Of a stretch of DNA of 64,000 nt, positions 1 to 9,925 are shown piece after piece (position 1 is the first letter of the stretch; each line of letters starts with the position of its first letter). The notes under the pieces are model-generated. The model was not told the DNA's origin and did no database searches. It worked only from the letters and a program-made list of their open reading frames with translations. The DNA is from Saccharolobus shibatae B12 (lineage in GTDB: Archaea; Thermoproteota; Thermoprotei_A; Sulfolobales; Sulfolobaceae). The DNA is taken from contig NZ_CP077717.1 of assembly GCF_019175345.1 (NCBI RefSeq), positions 496,001-560,000 on the forward strand, given 5' to 3'. The position numbers and the translations under genes were made by a program.

Positions 1-1720
1 TAACTTTCACACTAAGCTTTACTAATTTCTCTCCATTTTTATTACTTATACGCGTAAAGGTTATGGGAGGAACCCTATATCTATATATGAAGTATAAGCT
101 TACTAGGAGAGGGATGAACATAAGTCTTATGGGGAAGTTGTATAGTAGAGGAATTATTTCGAAAGTAATATAGACAATGGTAAGTATTACACTATAGAAG
201 GTTGAAGAGAATGAAGTTAGTCCAAACCAGAACTCCCTAAATAGTCTGCTCCTTATCTTGGCTATTTTAACTAAAATTTGATTATTGATTGTAGAATATA
301 ATCGTGAGCCCTCTGATAGAAACAAATATAGAAGGAAAAGAGCAATGGCTATTTCTCCTGCGTAAAGCACATATTGTAGAATTAAATTATTTATGGGATC
401 TATTATACTCGTTACTAGACTGTTTATGATAGGAAATAGTACATAAGGTAGAATTAAATATAGAAACATCTTCACAAATCCCCTAAACACCACTGATCTC
501 AATATTGGTGAGAGACTTGAGTTAAGCGTCTTGTTAAGCCATACTATTGTGGAATCAAGCTGTCTTAAAAAGTATGAACGGGAATAAACTAGACCAACAA
601 CTCTTTGAAGAACGTTTACTCTTACAGCTAAAATTGATGCAATGATTGAGGACACTAATACTACTACTACCGAGATGTAGTAGACTATGGCAATATCCAC
701 ACCTTGTTGTATAGCTTGTAACGATACTATTATTCCGAATTCGCTTAATGGCAACATGTATAGACCATTAGTAAACGCCTTAACGAAAGTAGTCCCTGTA
801 ACCCAAGATGCCGTACTGAATGAAAAATACTTTATTACAAGAATTATGAAGGATATTAGAATAAACGTAGTTATGGCCGTAGTAATTTTCAAATAACTCC
901 CCACTGAAAGGAAAAAGAAAATCAAAGCAAATTCCCTTATGGGTGCAGTATATTTTATTATCTTCTCACTACCACTAACTGATGAAAAAGCTATACCAGC
1001 TAGGATCATGGTTAAGGTAGTTGGAACTTGAGTAACTTGTGAAATGTACTCGAATACAAATACTAGAACGATTGGCAATAATATCAAAATGCTCTCATCT
1101 TCCAAACTAGTGAGTTTAAATATCGATAATCCGGTTAGAAAATACTTCGCAAACGCGTAAATAATTAGGGAAGCTATGAAAACTTCTAGGACTACAAAAA
1201 ATGTTCTGAAAAAGTTAAAGGAACCGTTAATGGCTATTGCAATAGAATATAAGAAGAAAACTTCAACATCCTCTACTGAGGCAACTGCTATTAACAAATC
1301 CCTATCATTCTTGGCAAGTTTATTTCCAGCTATCTTGTATAGAATGGAAGTACTAGTATCTATTGAGGCCATTACGAGAAATAGTGAACCAAAGGGATCT
1401 AGATGGAGTAAATAAAGGCCAATGAAATAAGAGATTAGCAAGATGAGTATTAACTCGGTTAATGCAATTCCTATAGCCCTTCTAAATAGCTCCTTAGCTC
1501 TTGAAATATCGAAGGACGTACCGATCTCAAATGCCAATAAGTTTAAGGCTAGAAAGTTCAGTATTTCAAAATACGAGGAGTTAAAATCAAAATGAAAATA
1601 ATTGAAAGCAATTAGCCCACCTAAAAGGTAAGCAATAACTGGTGAGACCTTTAACCTAGTTAAGATGAATGCAAATAGTAAGGTAAAAAGTAACATTAAG
1701 CTCAATAATCCATAATCCAT
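1..1720 (-). CDS. Cation/proton antiporter, KefB/NhaP-like (3' end outside window)
   Basis: The frame is open for 573 codons from an ATG at 1720 to the left edge, so the C-terminus is missing. The product is almost entirely hydrophobic, with about a dozen membrane segments. An N-terminal stretch reads RLKVSPVIAYLLGGLIA and a later acidic membrane segment reads VASVEDVEVFF, both typical of monovalent cation:proton antiporters (CPA superfamily), which exchange Na+ or K+ for H+ across the membrane. A Shine-Dalgarno-like AGGAG lies about 11 bases upstream of the ATG. The family is well supported; the transported ion is not known. The second half (after about residue 390) looks unlike a standard antiporter core and may be a regulatory extension. 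Confidence 0.75.
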   Translation of the reverse strand, partial: MDYGLLSLMLLFTLLFAFILTRLKVSPVIAYLLGGLIAFNYFHFDFNSSYFEILNFLALNLLAFEIGTSFDISRAKELFRRAIGIALTELILILLISYFIGLYLLHLDPFGSLFLVMASIDTSTSILYKIAGNKLAKNDRDLLIAVASVEDVEVFFLYSIAIAINGSFNFFRTFFVVLEVFIASLIIYAFAKYFLTGLSIFKLTSLEDESILILLPIVLVFVFEYISQVTQVPTTLTMILAGIAFSSVSGSEKIIKYTAPIREFALIFFFLSVGSYLKITTAITTFILISFIILVIKYFSFSTASWVTGTTFVKAFTNGLYMLPLSEFGIIVSLQAIQQGVDIAIVYYISVVVVLVSSIIASILAVRVNVLQRVVGLVYSRSYFLRQLDSTIVWLNKTLNSSLSPILRSVVFRGFVKMFLYLILPYVLFPIINSLVTSIIDPINNLILQYVLYAGEIAIALFLLYLFLSEGSRLYSTINNQILVKIAKIRSRLFREFWFGLTSFSSTFYSVILTIVYITFEIIPLLYNFPIRLMFIPLLVSLYFIYRYRVPPITFTRISNKNGEKLVKLSVKV

Positions 1721-1785
1721 CAAACAACAAACTCCTTAGGAGAAATTAAAAGTTTATTTACTACCGAGAGAATATTATATATTTG

Positions 1786-1992
1786 ATGAATCTTGTTGAC
1801 TTGAAGAAAATATATTCTCAAATTTTATCTCTTTCAGAGGAATGTAAAAGATGTATAGACTGTGAAGCTTGTGATAGAGTGGAGGAATTAATAGATTACG
1901 TAGTTGAAAACATAGATAAAATGTCAATCGAAGAGCAAACAGAGACCAGAAGAATATTAAATAGTATACTTGCACTTAGAAAAGAAATTTAA
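1786..1992 (+). CDS. Small acidic helical protein, unknown function
   Basis: This 68-residue product is charged and probably all helical. It carries a cysteine cluster near its N-terminus (CKRCIDCEACDRVEELIDYV), which could bind a metal, but no family is recognised. A TTG at 1783 directly precedes the ATG at 1786. The ATG is preferred because an A/T-rich TATA-like box (TTTATTTA, about 1753-1760) sits near the right distance for a leaderless transcript. The gene diverges from the antiporter, 65 bases away. The opposite-strand frame over the same bases lacks a plausible promoter and is regarded as a shadow. Confidence 0.55.
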   Translation: MNLVDLKKIYSQILSLSEECKRCIDCEACDRVEELIDYVVENIDKMSIEEQTETRRILNSILALRKEI

Positions 1993-2051
1993 GGGAAAAA
2001 CTGGTAATCAACTAAAAATAATTTTTCTAATTAAATATAAAAAGTTCTTTT

Positions 2052-2825
2052 TTAAATTGTTGGGCATTCTCCAGCCAATGGTCCCGCAGCTTCTAGTATG
2101 GTATTTTGTATCATTTGAGATGCTTGAATGATTTGTGGAAACTGATCTAAATTATTGAGAACGTAACTCGGCGTATATCCTTCAAGAACTGTGGGGTTAA
2201 CTATTGGTGTAGTCACAATGTAAGTACCATTTGGACCAGAGATTAATATTGCAAAATTCAAGTGTGATGGTTTACCATAAAACGCTGAAGGCTCTCCATA
2301 CTGCTGTATTGGTACTTGCGTTTCGTACTGGATAATGTACTGAGCTACTTGAGATGGTAGACCCATTTGCGTATATTCCTCTTTAATTATCTGTTCACCA
2401 ACCGGAACTAATTCGTTTTGAGGTATTGGCGTTCCATTATATGAGGCATTTAAATATTCATTATAAACATATGCTATATAAAAATCTACTATAGAATTAC
2501 TCGTAAAATTAGTGAATAACAACCCTGGAATATTAGCTGGGGTACGGTATGGGTCAGAGTACCATAGTTTATAGCTTAAATTACCATAATGTTGCAAAAC
2601 ATCATATATTGCCCAAGATGCCGCAGCACCTACCGGACAGCCATACCAAGATTGCTCCACTATTATCACCTTACCCTTTGGGGCTAAGTCAACATTACTT
2701 ATCTTAATGAACTTCCCAGCAGGAATTGGTTGAGCAGACACTACAAAATGAGTAGCATATACAATAACCCCAGTTATTATTACAATAATTCCTATTATTG
2801 CTGTAATTAAGTTTCTTCTATTCAT
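2052..2825 (-). CDS. DUF929-like exported thioredoxin-fold protein, CxxC lost
   Basis: The product has 257 residues and starts with a signal anchor (about residues 7-28) after Arg-Arg. It then carries a block VIIVEQSWYGCPVGAAASWA followed by YDVLQHYGN. The second block matches the position and pattern of the active-site region of DUF929 proteins, a Sulfolobales family with a thioredoxin-like fold. A better-preserved paralogue lies at 50442-51296, where the equivalent site is CPYC. Here only one cysteine (about C63) remains, so classic dithiol exchange at this site is unlikely. A second cysteine lies three residues from the C-terminus (ECPTI). It presumably acts on the outer face of the membrane. 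The relationship to DUF929 is my reading of the motif spacing, not a computed match. Confidence 0.6.
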   Translation of the reverse strand: MNRRNLITAIIGIIVIITGVIVYATHFVVSAQPIPAGKFIKISNVDLAPKGKVIIVEQSWYGCPVGAAASWAIYDVLQHYGNLSYKLWYSDPYRTPANIPGLLFTNFTSNSIVDFYIAYVYNEYLNASYNGTPIPQNELVPVGEQIIKEEYTQMGLPSQVAQYIIQYETQVPIQQYGEPSAFYGKPSHLNFAILISGPNGTYIVTTPIVNPTVLEGYTPSYVLNNLDQFPQIIQASQMIQNTILEAAGPLAGECPTI

Positions 2826-2912
2826 TAATGATAATACTAACGCATGTCTAAAAAATTTTTTCCTAAATCATTAGTAGTCATCTTTATTTTATACCCGGAA
2901 AGAAGTTATCCA

Positions 2913-3494
2913 ATGAGCATGTTTAACAATACCCATCCAGAATTCATGAGAATTGGAATTACAATAGAAAATGTTGACACTAGATATAAGCCATTAATGA
3001 GAATGGGGATATCCATTGACGAGATGATTTACCTTGCAAGGAGATTGTATCCATTAATAAGAGATGGAAAAAGGATTTTAGATTTAGCCTGTGGAAATGG
3101 TCTAATTACAGTGATCTTATCAAGGTTGATGAGTGATGCAGAATTTCACGCAGTCGATGATTGGAAAAAGGTCTCTAGAAATGATTTAATTAGAAATATT
3201 GAGATTGATAAAGCTAGGATAACGTTAGGAGAGTTTAAAGATCAACTCACTTTATCATATCAAGATACTTATTTTGACTCTGTATATAGTGTAATGTTTC
3301 TATCAAATATTGGTAAAGACGGTAGAGTTAAGATAAGTGATGAGGTTTATAGAGTGTTAAAAGAGAAAGGAAAGTTTGTAGTTATCGATACTTTAGTATT
3401 TAAAGGCAAAATAAAGAAGGATTTGGAACATAAGTTCAAATTAGATTGGTATGGAGAGGAGAACGGATTTTCGTTCTTTGTTTGGAGCAAATGA
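2913..3494 (+). CDS. SAM-dependent methyltransferase, class I
   Basis: The Rossmann-type SAM-binding motif I is visible as ILDLACGNGLITVIL, followed by an acidic residue in AEFHAVDDW, and later a motif resembling the post-II strand (EKGKFVVIDTLVF). Substrate is unknown. The frame is open from an ATG at 2844, but that start would place translation inside the promoter region. The ATG at 2913 is preferred because a TATA-like TTTTATA lies at about 2887-2893, giving a leaderless transcript. With this start the product is 193 residues. The gene diverges from the DUF929-like gene and stands alone. Confidence 0.7.
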   Translation: MSMFNNTHPEFMRIGITIENVDTRYKPLMRMGISIDEMIYLARRLYPLIRDGKRILDLACGNGLITVILSRLMSDAEFHAVDDWKKVSRNDLIRNIEIDKARITLGEFKDQLTLSYQDTYFDSVYSVMFLSNIGKDGRVKISDEVYRVLKEKGKFVVIDTLVFKGKIKKDLEHKFKLDWYGEENGFSFFVWSK

Positions 3495-3994
3495 CGACTA
3501 GGTTTGAATTCTTCTGATAAAGGTGTGGTAAGCCACTACCATCGAACTAAATATTGTGATGACACTCGTCAATAATAGGAGTAGTTATATTAGAAATGGA
3601 TATCCTTATAATACCTAATTTAGTACTGCTGTTTTTTCCCTCAAACAAGATAGCATAACGGTAAAATATTTTAAATTTAATCCTTTATTATCAATCTACT
3701 CGGCAATTCTATCCATTTAACTTCATTGAATATTGTGTTAAGAAGTTTGTTTAGCTTTTGGTACTACCTTAAAAGTAATTAAAGAGTTTTCATCTCTAAT
3801 TGGGCTTTCTTATGTTTGTTATTATAGGAGTTTTACTCTTCTCTATATAAATTCATGATGAACATTTATGAAAGAACATAGAAAGTTTCCGACAATAGTA
3901 TTTTAAATAATTTAATTAATGTCCTTTATAATTAAAAAGTTTTTTAAGAAGATCTAAATAAGGTTTTTTTATTACTTTTGGGGATACACCTCTT
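3495..3994. other. Intergenic stretch with no recognisable gene
   Basis: These 500 bases contain frequent stops in all frames and no RNA gene that I recognise. A short hydrophobic frame around 3810-3852 may be decayed coding sequence but is too short to assign. The last 35 bases hold the probable promoter of the ABC importer operon: an A/T-rich TTTTTTATTA box at about 3965-3974, close to 25 bases upstream of the ATG at 3995. Confidence 0.5.
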
Positions 3995-6052
3995 ATGAGG
4001 TCTCATAAGATATTCACAGGCTTAAGTAGAACCTTAATTGCAATAATAGTTGTTGTAATTGTTGTAATTGGAATAGCTGTTGGAATATTATTAGCTAATC
4101 ACCCATCTAGTAATAACATAAGCACTACTACAACTTCTTCTAGTATTCTCTCTACAACCACCTCATCATCAACATCTTCCTCAACATCTCCTCTCACTAG
4201 CGTTTCAACACCTTCTGGTATTACCGTGGAAGAAGCTGCAGCACCAGTAAGTGTGGATCCGGCAAGTAGTTATGATATAGCGGGTGGGGAAATTATTCAG
4301 AATGTTTATCAAACTTTAGTATTTTATAATGGGACTAATACATCTTCCTTTATTGGGGTTTTGGCAGAAAATTGGACTGTAGAGAACAATGGTACTACTT
4401 ACATCTTCCATCTATGGCCCTTTATTACTTTCAGTAATGGTAATCCTCTTAACGCTACAGACGTATGGTTTTCAATATATAGGACGATGCTTATTAATTT
4501 AGGTATATCAATTTATACTAGTCAAGCTTTAGCTGTTAATAATGGTCTCGGTTTTGTAGGAAAACTACCTAACGGGAAATACGGTACAATAATGCTACCT
4601 AACGGTGTACTACAGGCATTAGAGTACGCTGGATATAATTTTTCATCGAATAAAACTATCGCTATGGAACAGGCTGCATATGATTTGGCATATATTTTAT
4701 CCCATTTTAATGTAAGCAATGCCACAATTCAAAAGGTAATGTCATATCCTCATCAGGCAGTAGTAGTTATCGATCCATATACCGTAGAGTTTAATTTAGA
4801 TTACCCATATTCAGCATTTCTAGCTGCACTTTCCACAAGTACTGGGGCTATAGTAGATCCAGTTTTTGTTGACGAAAATGGCGGAGTTCAAATTGACACT
4901 TCTAACACTTATCTTTCCACTCATGCTTTAGGCTCTGGACCATATGTTCTGGAAACTCCAATAGGAGGATCTTACGTAGTGCTAAATGCTAGTCCTAACT
5001 ATTGGGCAAGTAAAGTCCCTACAAAAGATCTAAATCCGATGTTGGAGACACCTAAGATTAAGACGATAATTATAGATTATCAAACTAACGAGGCAGTAAG
5101 AATATTAGACTTACAGCAAGGGAAAGCGCAAATTTCTCAGATTGACGTGATAAACTTACAAGAGCTAATAGGTAGCTCTGCTGCGCAACAACTTCAGAAT
5201 CTAATTAATGGAAAGACGTTTCCATCAACCTATACCAGTGGTAATGTGACAATTTATATTTGGGGGCCTTCTGCACAAATAGACTTCTTGGCAATAGATG
5301 CATATCAATACCCATTTAACATAACAGCAGTAAGATTAGCCATAGCACATGCAATAAATCCTGTACAAATTCAACAACAGGTCTATAAGGGCTTTGCAAT
5401 AAACTATGTGGGACCTTTAGACCCGTCATTACCATACTATAACTCATCAATAATAGGCTACACGTACAATCCCTCCCTTTCAATACAACTACTAGAAGAG
5501 GCAGGATTCAAATTGACACTACCCAATGGGACTATAGTAAATCCAAATGGAAAACCTTTCCCAACAATTACCTTAACCTATCAAACTGGTAGTACAGCCC
5601 TACAAGATGAAGCATTACTGATTCAACAACAGCTAGCTCAAATAGGAATAACAGTTCAGCTAAATCCCGAATCCGCAGTAACAATAGTAGAATCGTATCT
5701 AAATCCGCCCAATTCATCAGCATATCCTGCCTTCCAATTAGCCGGTAACTTCCCTCCAGTGCTCAGCCCAATAGACCCAGTAATATACTTACTCTCTCAA
5801 GCTAGATTACACCACGGAAATCCGGCTTTCGTAGATAATAGTACAATTAATCAATTAATCGTAGAGGCTGTAAGAACCAGTAACCCCCAGCAATTACAGC
5901 ATATATATAATGAAATAACTTTACTAACCTTAGCACAAGCGCAGTACGTATGGTTAGATGACTTTTTAGCCTATACGGTAGCATCGTCAAGTATTCATGG
6001 ATTCTGGTATAGCCCCGGATTAGATGGTTTATTCTATGCTGACTTATACTGA
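3995..6052 (+). CDS. ABC importer substrate-binding protein, SBP family 5 (Opp/Dpp type)
   Basis: This 685-residue protein begins with a membrane anchor (about residues 12-34), then a Ser/Thr-rich linker (about 38-72) that is probably glycosylated and tethers the binding domain to the cell surface, as is common in Sulfolobus. The binding domain shows the family-5 pattern: AENWTVENNGTTYIFHLWP near its start, then NATDVWFSIYRTM, and a late segment with RLAIAHAINPVQI. It captures the solute outside the cell and hands it to the permeases encoded next. In Sulfolobales, family-5 binding proteins serve oligosaccharides as well as peptides, so the substrate cannot be named. It is the first gene of a five-gene operon. 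Confidence 0.9.
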   Translation: MRSHKIFTGLSRTLIAIIVVVIVVIGIAVGILLANHPSSNNISTTTTSSSILSTTTSSSTSSSTSPLTSVSTPSGITVEEAAAPVSVDPASSYDIAGGEIIQNVYQTLVFYNGTNTSSFIGVLAENWTVENNGTTYIFHLWPFITFSNGNPLNATDVWFSIYRTMLINLGISIYTSQALAVNNGLGFVGKLPNGKYGTIMLPNGVLQALEYAGYNFSSNKTIAMEQAAYDLAYILSHFNVSNATIQKVMSYPHQAVVVIDPYTVEFNLDYPYSAFLAALSTSTGAIVDPVFVDENGGVQIDTSNTYLSTHALGSGPYVLETPIGGSYVVLNASPNYWASKVPTKDLNPMLETPKIKTIIIDYQTNEAVRILDLQQGKAQISQIDVINLQELIGSSAAQQLQNLINGKTFPSTYTSGNVTIYIWGPSAQIDFLAIDAYQYPFNITAVRLAIAHAINPVQIQQQVYKGFAINYVGPLDPSLPYYNSSIIGYTYNPSLSIQLLEEAGFKLTLPNGTIVNPNGKPFPTITLTYQTGSTALQDEALLIQQQLAQIGITVQLNPESAVTIVESYLNPPNSSAYPAFQLAGNFPPVLSPIDPVIYLLSQARLHHGNPAFVDNSTINQLIVEAVRTSNPQQLQHIYNEITLLTLAQAQYVWLDDFLAYTVASSSIHGFWYSPGLDGLFYADLY

Positions 6053-6078
6053 AAGGATAGTGGGGTGTAAATTTTAAC

Positions 6079-7140
6079 ATGATTTTTTATAAATTCTTAA
6101 TCAAGAGAGTTATTGAGGCTTTCTTAGTAATAATGGCTGAACTTATTATAGTTTTTTATTTAGCAAATATCGCAGCTCCTAATCCAGCATCAGTTTGGGC
6201 GGGCCCGGAAGCCTCACCAGAACAAATCCAAATTGTAACTGAGCTTTATCATTTAAATCAACCCTGGTATATCCAGCTTTACTATTATTTAGGCAATTTC
6301 TTTACTGGAAATTGGGGAATATCACCATTATATCAAACCCCAGTTATATCATTGATAGAGGAGTACTTACCGGTTACAATAGAACTAGCAATTATCGCCT
6401 TAATCCTAAAGATAATTCTTGAAATATTACTAGGAATCTTATCTGCTTTGAGTCCTAATGGTCTATTAGATAATTCTATAAGAGTAGTATATACTATAAC
6501 AAGAAGTGCACCCCCATTTATAGTAGCATTATTACTACTCCTTACCCTTTCCTATTACTTTCACGTATTCCCATCTTCATATTACTTGAATCCGATCCTA
6601 GCCTTACATGAGAGTAAGTTTTACATCCAAATAGGAGGGCATAAATATTATTTCTGGTTCATAGATAACATGCCAATTTTGAATTCATTACTTGTAGGTG
6701 ATATTCCAGCTTTCGTATCTGCGTTAGATCATTCCATATTACCAGCCTTAGCCCTCACACTATTCGGCTTTGGAGGGATAGTTAGGCTCACCAGAAACTC
6801 AATGCTTGAAGTCTTAAATACGGACTATATAAAGACTGCTAGAGCTAAAGGTCTAAAAGAGAGAATAGTAATAACGAAACATGCGTTAAGGAATGCGTTA
6901 TTACCCTCTATAACACTTATAAGTGTAATTTTTGCTGGTCTAATGCAGGGAAGCCTAGTAGTGGAGACCATCTTCAACTACTACGGAATTGGTTATTTAG
7001 TAGCTGAAAGCTTACTAAACTTAGATACACCAACGTTAATAGCAGCTACAGTTGTGATAACAATTGTAGTTGTAATATCGAATCTCGTCGCAGACATTTC
7101 CTATGCATTATTAGATCCTAGGATAAGGGAAGCGCTGTGA
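6079..7140 (+). CDS. ABC importer permease, OppB/DppB type
   Basis: An integral membrane protein of 353 residues with about six membrane segments. It has the DppB-type N-terminus (FLIKRVIEAFLVIMAELIIV) and the cytoplasmic EAA loop, which contacts the ATPases, as NTDYIKTARAKGLKERIVI, followed by HALRNALLPSITLI. It forms the transmembrane channel together with the next gene product. It lies 26 bases after the binding protein gene, and its stop overlaps the start of the next gene by four bases, indicating one transcript. Confidence 0.92.
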   Translation: MIFYKFLIKRVIEAFLVIMAELIIVFYLANIAAPNPASVWAGPEASPEQIQIVTELYHLNQPWYIQLYYYLGNFFTGNWGISPLYQTPVISLIEEYLPVTIELAIIALILKIILEILLGILSALSPNGLLDNSIRVVYTITRSAPPFIVALLLLLTLSYYFHVFPSSYYLNPILALHESKFYIQIGGHKYYFWFIDNMPILNSLLVGDIPAFVSALDHSILPALALTLFGFGGIVRLTRNSMLEVLNTDYIKTARAKGLKERIVITKHALRNALLPSITLISVIFAGLMQGSLVVETIFNYYGIGYLVAESLLNLDTPTLIAATVVITIVVVISNLVADISYALLDPRIREAL

Positions 7141-8000
7141 ACCTAAAGGATATAACCAAAAATATGAACTTAACCGTAGGACTGATTATAATTCTCTCCT
7201 TCTTAGTCCTAACAATAATTTCTACAGCTGATTTGCACATACTAACACCATATAATCCGAATCAACTCAATTTCAGTCAAGCCAACTTACCTCCCTCTTC
7301 CAATCACATCTTCGGTACGGACCAAGAAGGTAGAGATGTTTTTACTAGATCTTTGGCGGCTTTACGTATAGACTTCTCAATACCTTTCCTAATCGTAGGT
7401 ATCTCCATGGTCATAGGTACTATAATAGGGATTTTAAGCGGGTTCTTCGGTGGACTATTGGATGAGGCTCTAATGAGAATTACAGATATATTCTTAGCGT
7501 TCCCAGGGATATTATTGGCCTTGGCAATAAGTGAGATCCTAGGGAGTACCCATCTATCACTAAGACTTTATTTAAGTGCGTTGGCCTTGGCTATTGTAAA
7601 TTGGCCGATTTACGCTAGGTTAGTAAGAGCACAAATCTTGCAAGTAAAGAACATGCCGTATATAACCTTAGCTAAGGTAGCCGGGCTAAATAATTTTCAG
7701 ATAATAAAAAAGCATATAATTCCACACCTAGTCTCTCTATTATTAGTCTATACTACGTTGGATGTGGGTACAATAATATTAAATTACTCCATTTTAGCGT
7801 TCTTCGGATTAGGAGCTCCACCGCCCACTCCGGAACTAGGCAGAATGGTCTATGATGGCCTCTCAGCACTTCCACAAAACTGGTGGTCATCAATATTTCC
7901 CGCAATAATCATAACGCTAATGGCCTTAGGCTACTCATTAGCAGGAGATGGGTTAAGAGATATATTGGATCCAAGATTAGGTGAGAGGACAAATGTCTAA
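7137..8000 (+). CDS. ABC importer permease, OppC/DppC type
   Basis: A 287-residue membrane protein with the DppC signature HIFGTDQEGRDVFTRSLAAL in the N-terminal third, and an EAA loop near MPYITLAKVAGLNNFQII, followed by KHIIPHL. It pairs with the DppB-type permease to form the channel. The start is a GTG overlapping the preceding stop codon by four bases (GTGA), typical of translational coupling. The last codons overlap the start of the first ATPase gene. Confidence 0.92.
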   Translation: MNLKDITKNMNLTVGLIIILSFLVLTIISTADLHILTPYNPNQLNFSQANLPPSSNHIFGTDQEGRDVFTRSLAALRIDFSIPFLIVGISMVIGTIIGILSGFFGGLLDEALMRITDIFLAFPGILLALAISEILGSTHLSLRLYLSALALAIVNWPIYARLVRAQILQVKNMPYITLAKVAGLNNFQIIKKHIIPHLVSLLLVYTTLDVGTIILNYSILAFFGLGAPPPTPELGRMVYDGLSALPQNWWSSIFPAIIITLMALGYSLAGDGLRDILDPRLGERTNV

Positions 8001-9012
8001 TAAACTACTATCATTGGAGAATTTGTGGATAACTTACTACAAGGGGAATAAATCTGCATATGCAGTGAGAGGAGTGAGTTTAGAGGTCAATTACAATCAA
8101 GTCGTAGGCATTGTTGGTGAAAGCGGTTCTGGAAAATCAACCTTAGGCCACTCCATAATAGGTTTGCTGCCTAATAATGCGAGGGTTGAAAAAGGTAAAA
8201 TCATTTTCGAAGAGATGGATCTAGCTAGGATAAACAAAAGTGATTTCTATAAATTCAGAGGCAAAAGGGGGATCTTTATGATATTTCAAGACCCCATGAC
8301 AAGCTTAAATCCTACAATAAAAGTTAAGGAGCAATTGGTAGAAATAATAAAGAACAGGTCCAATGAAAATAGTGTAGATACCTTAAGCCACTGGTTTATC
8401 GGTAAAGTAAATAAAAGCGAGATAGTTAGAGATGAGAAGCAACTAATAGAATCCCTAAAGAAAGTTGGTTTTAGGAACCCTAATGAGATTCTAGATAAGT
8501 ATCCGTACCAGCTTTCTGGAGGGGAAAGACAGAGAATAATGATAGCGATGGCTTATCTATTAAAACCTAAACTACTCATAGCTGATGAGCCTACTACAGC
8601 CTTAGATGTAATAACTCAAGCACAAGTATTGAAAATGCTATTAGAACTAAAGGAAGAATATAAAACGGCGATTATCTTTATAAGCCATGACATTACATTA
8701 GTGAGCCAAATCAGTGATAAGGTAATTGTTATGTATGGAGGAATTGTCATGGAGGAAGCTAGTTCCGAGGAAATACTTAAGAATCCCCTTAATCCATATA
8801 CTAAGGGACTAGTTGCATCAATACCCAATTACTTCAAAGGGGAGGGTAAAATATCTTCAATACCAGGCTTTCCTCCAAATATATTTGAACTACCTCAAGG
8901 TTGTCCATTTAACCCGAGGTGTAATTTGGCAATGTCAGTTTGTAAATCTCAATTACCTAAATTGAAAAGCATAGGTGAGTCTCACAGTGTCGCATGCCAC
9001 CTCTATAGTTGA
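7993..9012 (+). CDS. ABC importer ATPase, OppD/DppD type
   Basis: The nucleotide-binding domain is complete: Walker A GESGSGKST, Q-loop MIFQDPMTSLNP, signature LSGGERQRI, Walker B LLIADEPTTALD and the H-loop histidine in IFISHDITLV. The C-terminal extension has the oligopeptide/dipeptide-transporter type cysteine region (GCPFNPRCNLAMSVC). A GTG at 7981 is also in frame, but the ATG at 7993, overlapping the previous stop by eight bases, gives the usual N-terminus. It powers import with the second ATPase as a heterodimer. Confidence 0.92.
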   Translation: MSNKLLSLENLWITYYKGNKSAYAVRGVSLEVNYNQVVGIVGESGSGKSTLGHSIIGLLPNNARVEKGKIIFEEMDLARINKSDFYKFRGKRGIFMIFQDPMTSLNPTIKVKEQLVEIIKNRSNENSVDTLSHWFIGKVNKSEIVRDEKQLIESLKKVGFRNPNEILDKYPYQLSGGERQRIMIAMAYLLKPKLLIADEPTTALDVITQAQVLKMLLELKEEYKTAIIFISHDITLVSQISDKVIVMYGGIVMEEASSEEILKNPLNPYTKGLVASIPNYFKGEGKISSIPGFPPNIFELPQGCPFNPRCNLAMSVCKSQLPKLKSIGESHSVACHLYS

Positions 9013-9925
9013 AATAGAAAACCTAAGAGTCAGTTATAAGGTAAAAGAAGGGAAGAAGATTGCAATAGATAACGTAACATTGAGTATTAGTAAAGGAGAG
9101 ACTCTGGCAGTATTAGGTGAGTCTGGAAGTGGAAAAACCACACTAGGATTAGCCATACTTAAATTAGTTAAAGTTGATAAGGGGAAGATTTACTTTAAGG
9201 GAAATGACATAACCAGCTTAAAGGAAAAGGAAATGAGGGAAATAAGGAAGCTAATGCAATTGGTACCCCAAGATCCTTACTCTAGCATGAACCCAAAATT
9301 GAGAATAAAGGATATAGTTGGGGAACCCTTACTGACTAATCCGGATAATGTAATAAATAAAATCCGCAATAGCCTAGAACAAGTAGGATTAGATCCATCA
9401 ATTACGGAGAGATATCCACATGAGTTATCTGGAGGACAAAGACAAAGAGTACTAATAGCTAGGGCGTTAATTAGCAACCCAGAATTTATAGTATTAGATG
9501 AGCCAACGTCCAACTTAGATGTATCAATACAAGCACAAATCTTAAACCTATTACTAGATTTGCAAATACAGAAAAATCTAACTTATCTATTTATCACACA
9601 CAACATATCCGTAGCTAAATATATGGCTGATAGAATAGCAATACTATATCACGGAAAACTAGTTGAAATAGGGAAAAGCAAAAGTGTGATTATGAAATCG
9701 CTCCACCCATACACCACAAAGCTTATTGAAGCAGTACCATCAAACGGATATAAAGCTAAAATAAGGGAATTCGAAATTTCAGAGGCAGATGATTCGAAGA
9801 ACCAATCAAAAGGTTGTATTTACTTTTCCAGATGTCCATTTGCGAAAGACATATGTAAAGTAAAAGAGCCACAGTTAAGAACTATTGATAACGACCACAT
9901 GGTAGCTTGTCATTTATACACTTGA
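8987..9925 (+). CDS. ABC importer ATPase, OppF/DppF type
   Basis: Second ATPase of the importer: Walker A GESGSGKTT, Q-loop LVPQDPYSSMNP, signature LSGGQRQRV, Walker B FIVLDEPTSNLD, H-loop FITHNISVA, and a C-terminal cysteine region (GCIYFSRCPFAKDIC) as in other Dpp-type ATPases. There is no ATG; the candidate starts are GTG at 8975 and GTG at 8987, both inside the preceding gene. The second is chosen because it leaves a family-like N-terminus (IVEIENLRVSY). It is the last gene of the operon; nothing coding follows for about 600 bases. Confidence 0.9.
   Translation: MSHATSIVEIENLRVSYKVKEGKKIAIDNVTLSISKGETLAVLGESGSGKTTLGLAILKLVKVDKGKIYFKGNDITSLKEKEMREIRKLMQLVPQDPYSSMNPKLRIKDIVGEPLLTNPDNVINKIRNSLEQVGLDPSITERYPHELSGGQRQRVLIARALISNPEFIVLDEPTSNLDVSIQAQILNLLLDLQIQKNLTYLFITHNISVAKYMADRIAILYHGKLVEIGKSKSVIMKSLHPYTTKLIEAVPSNGYKAKIREFEISEADDSKNQSKGCIYFSRCPFAKDICKVKEPQLRTIDNDHMVACHLYT

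Noticed and set aside
1-1720. Short plus-strand open frames at 687-896 and 1176-1415
   Set aside because: They are antisense to a continuous membrane-protein frame with better composition and a ribosome-binding site.
1775-1975. Minus-strand 66-codon frame rich in Phe and Leu
   Set aside because: It overlaps the better-supported acidic small gene on the plus strand and has no promoter or start context.
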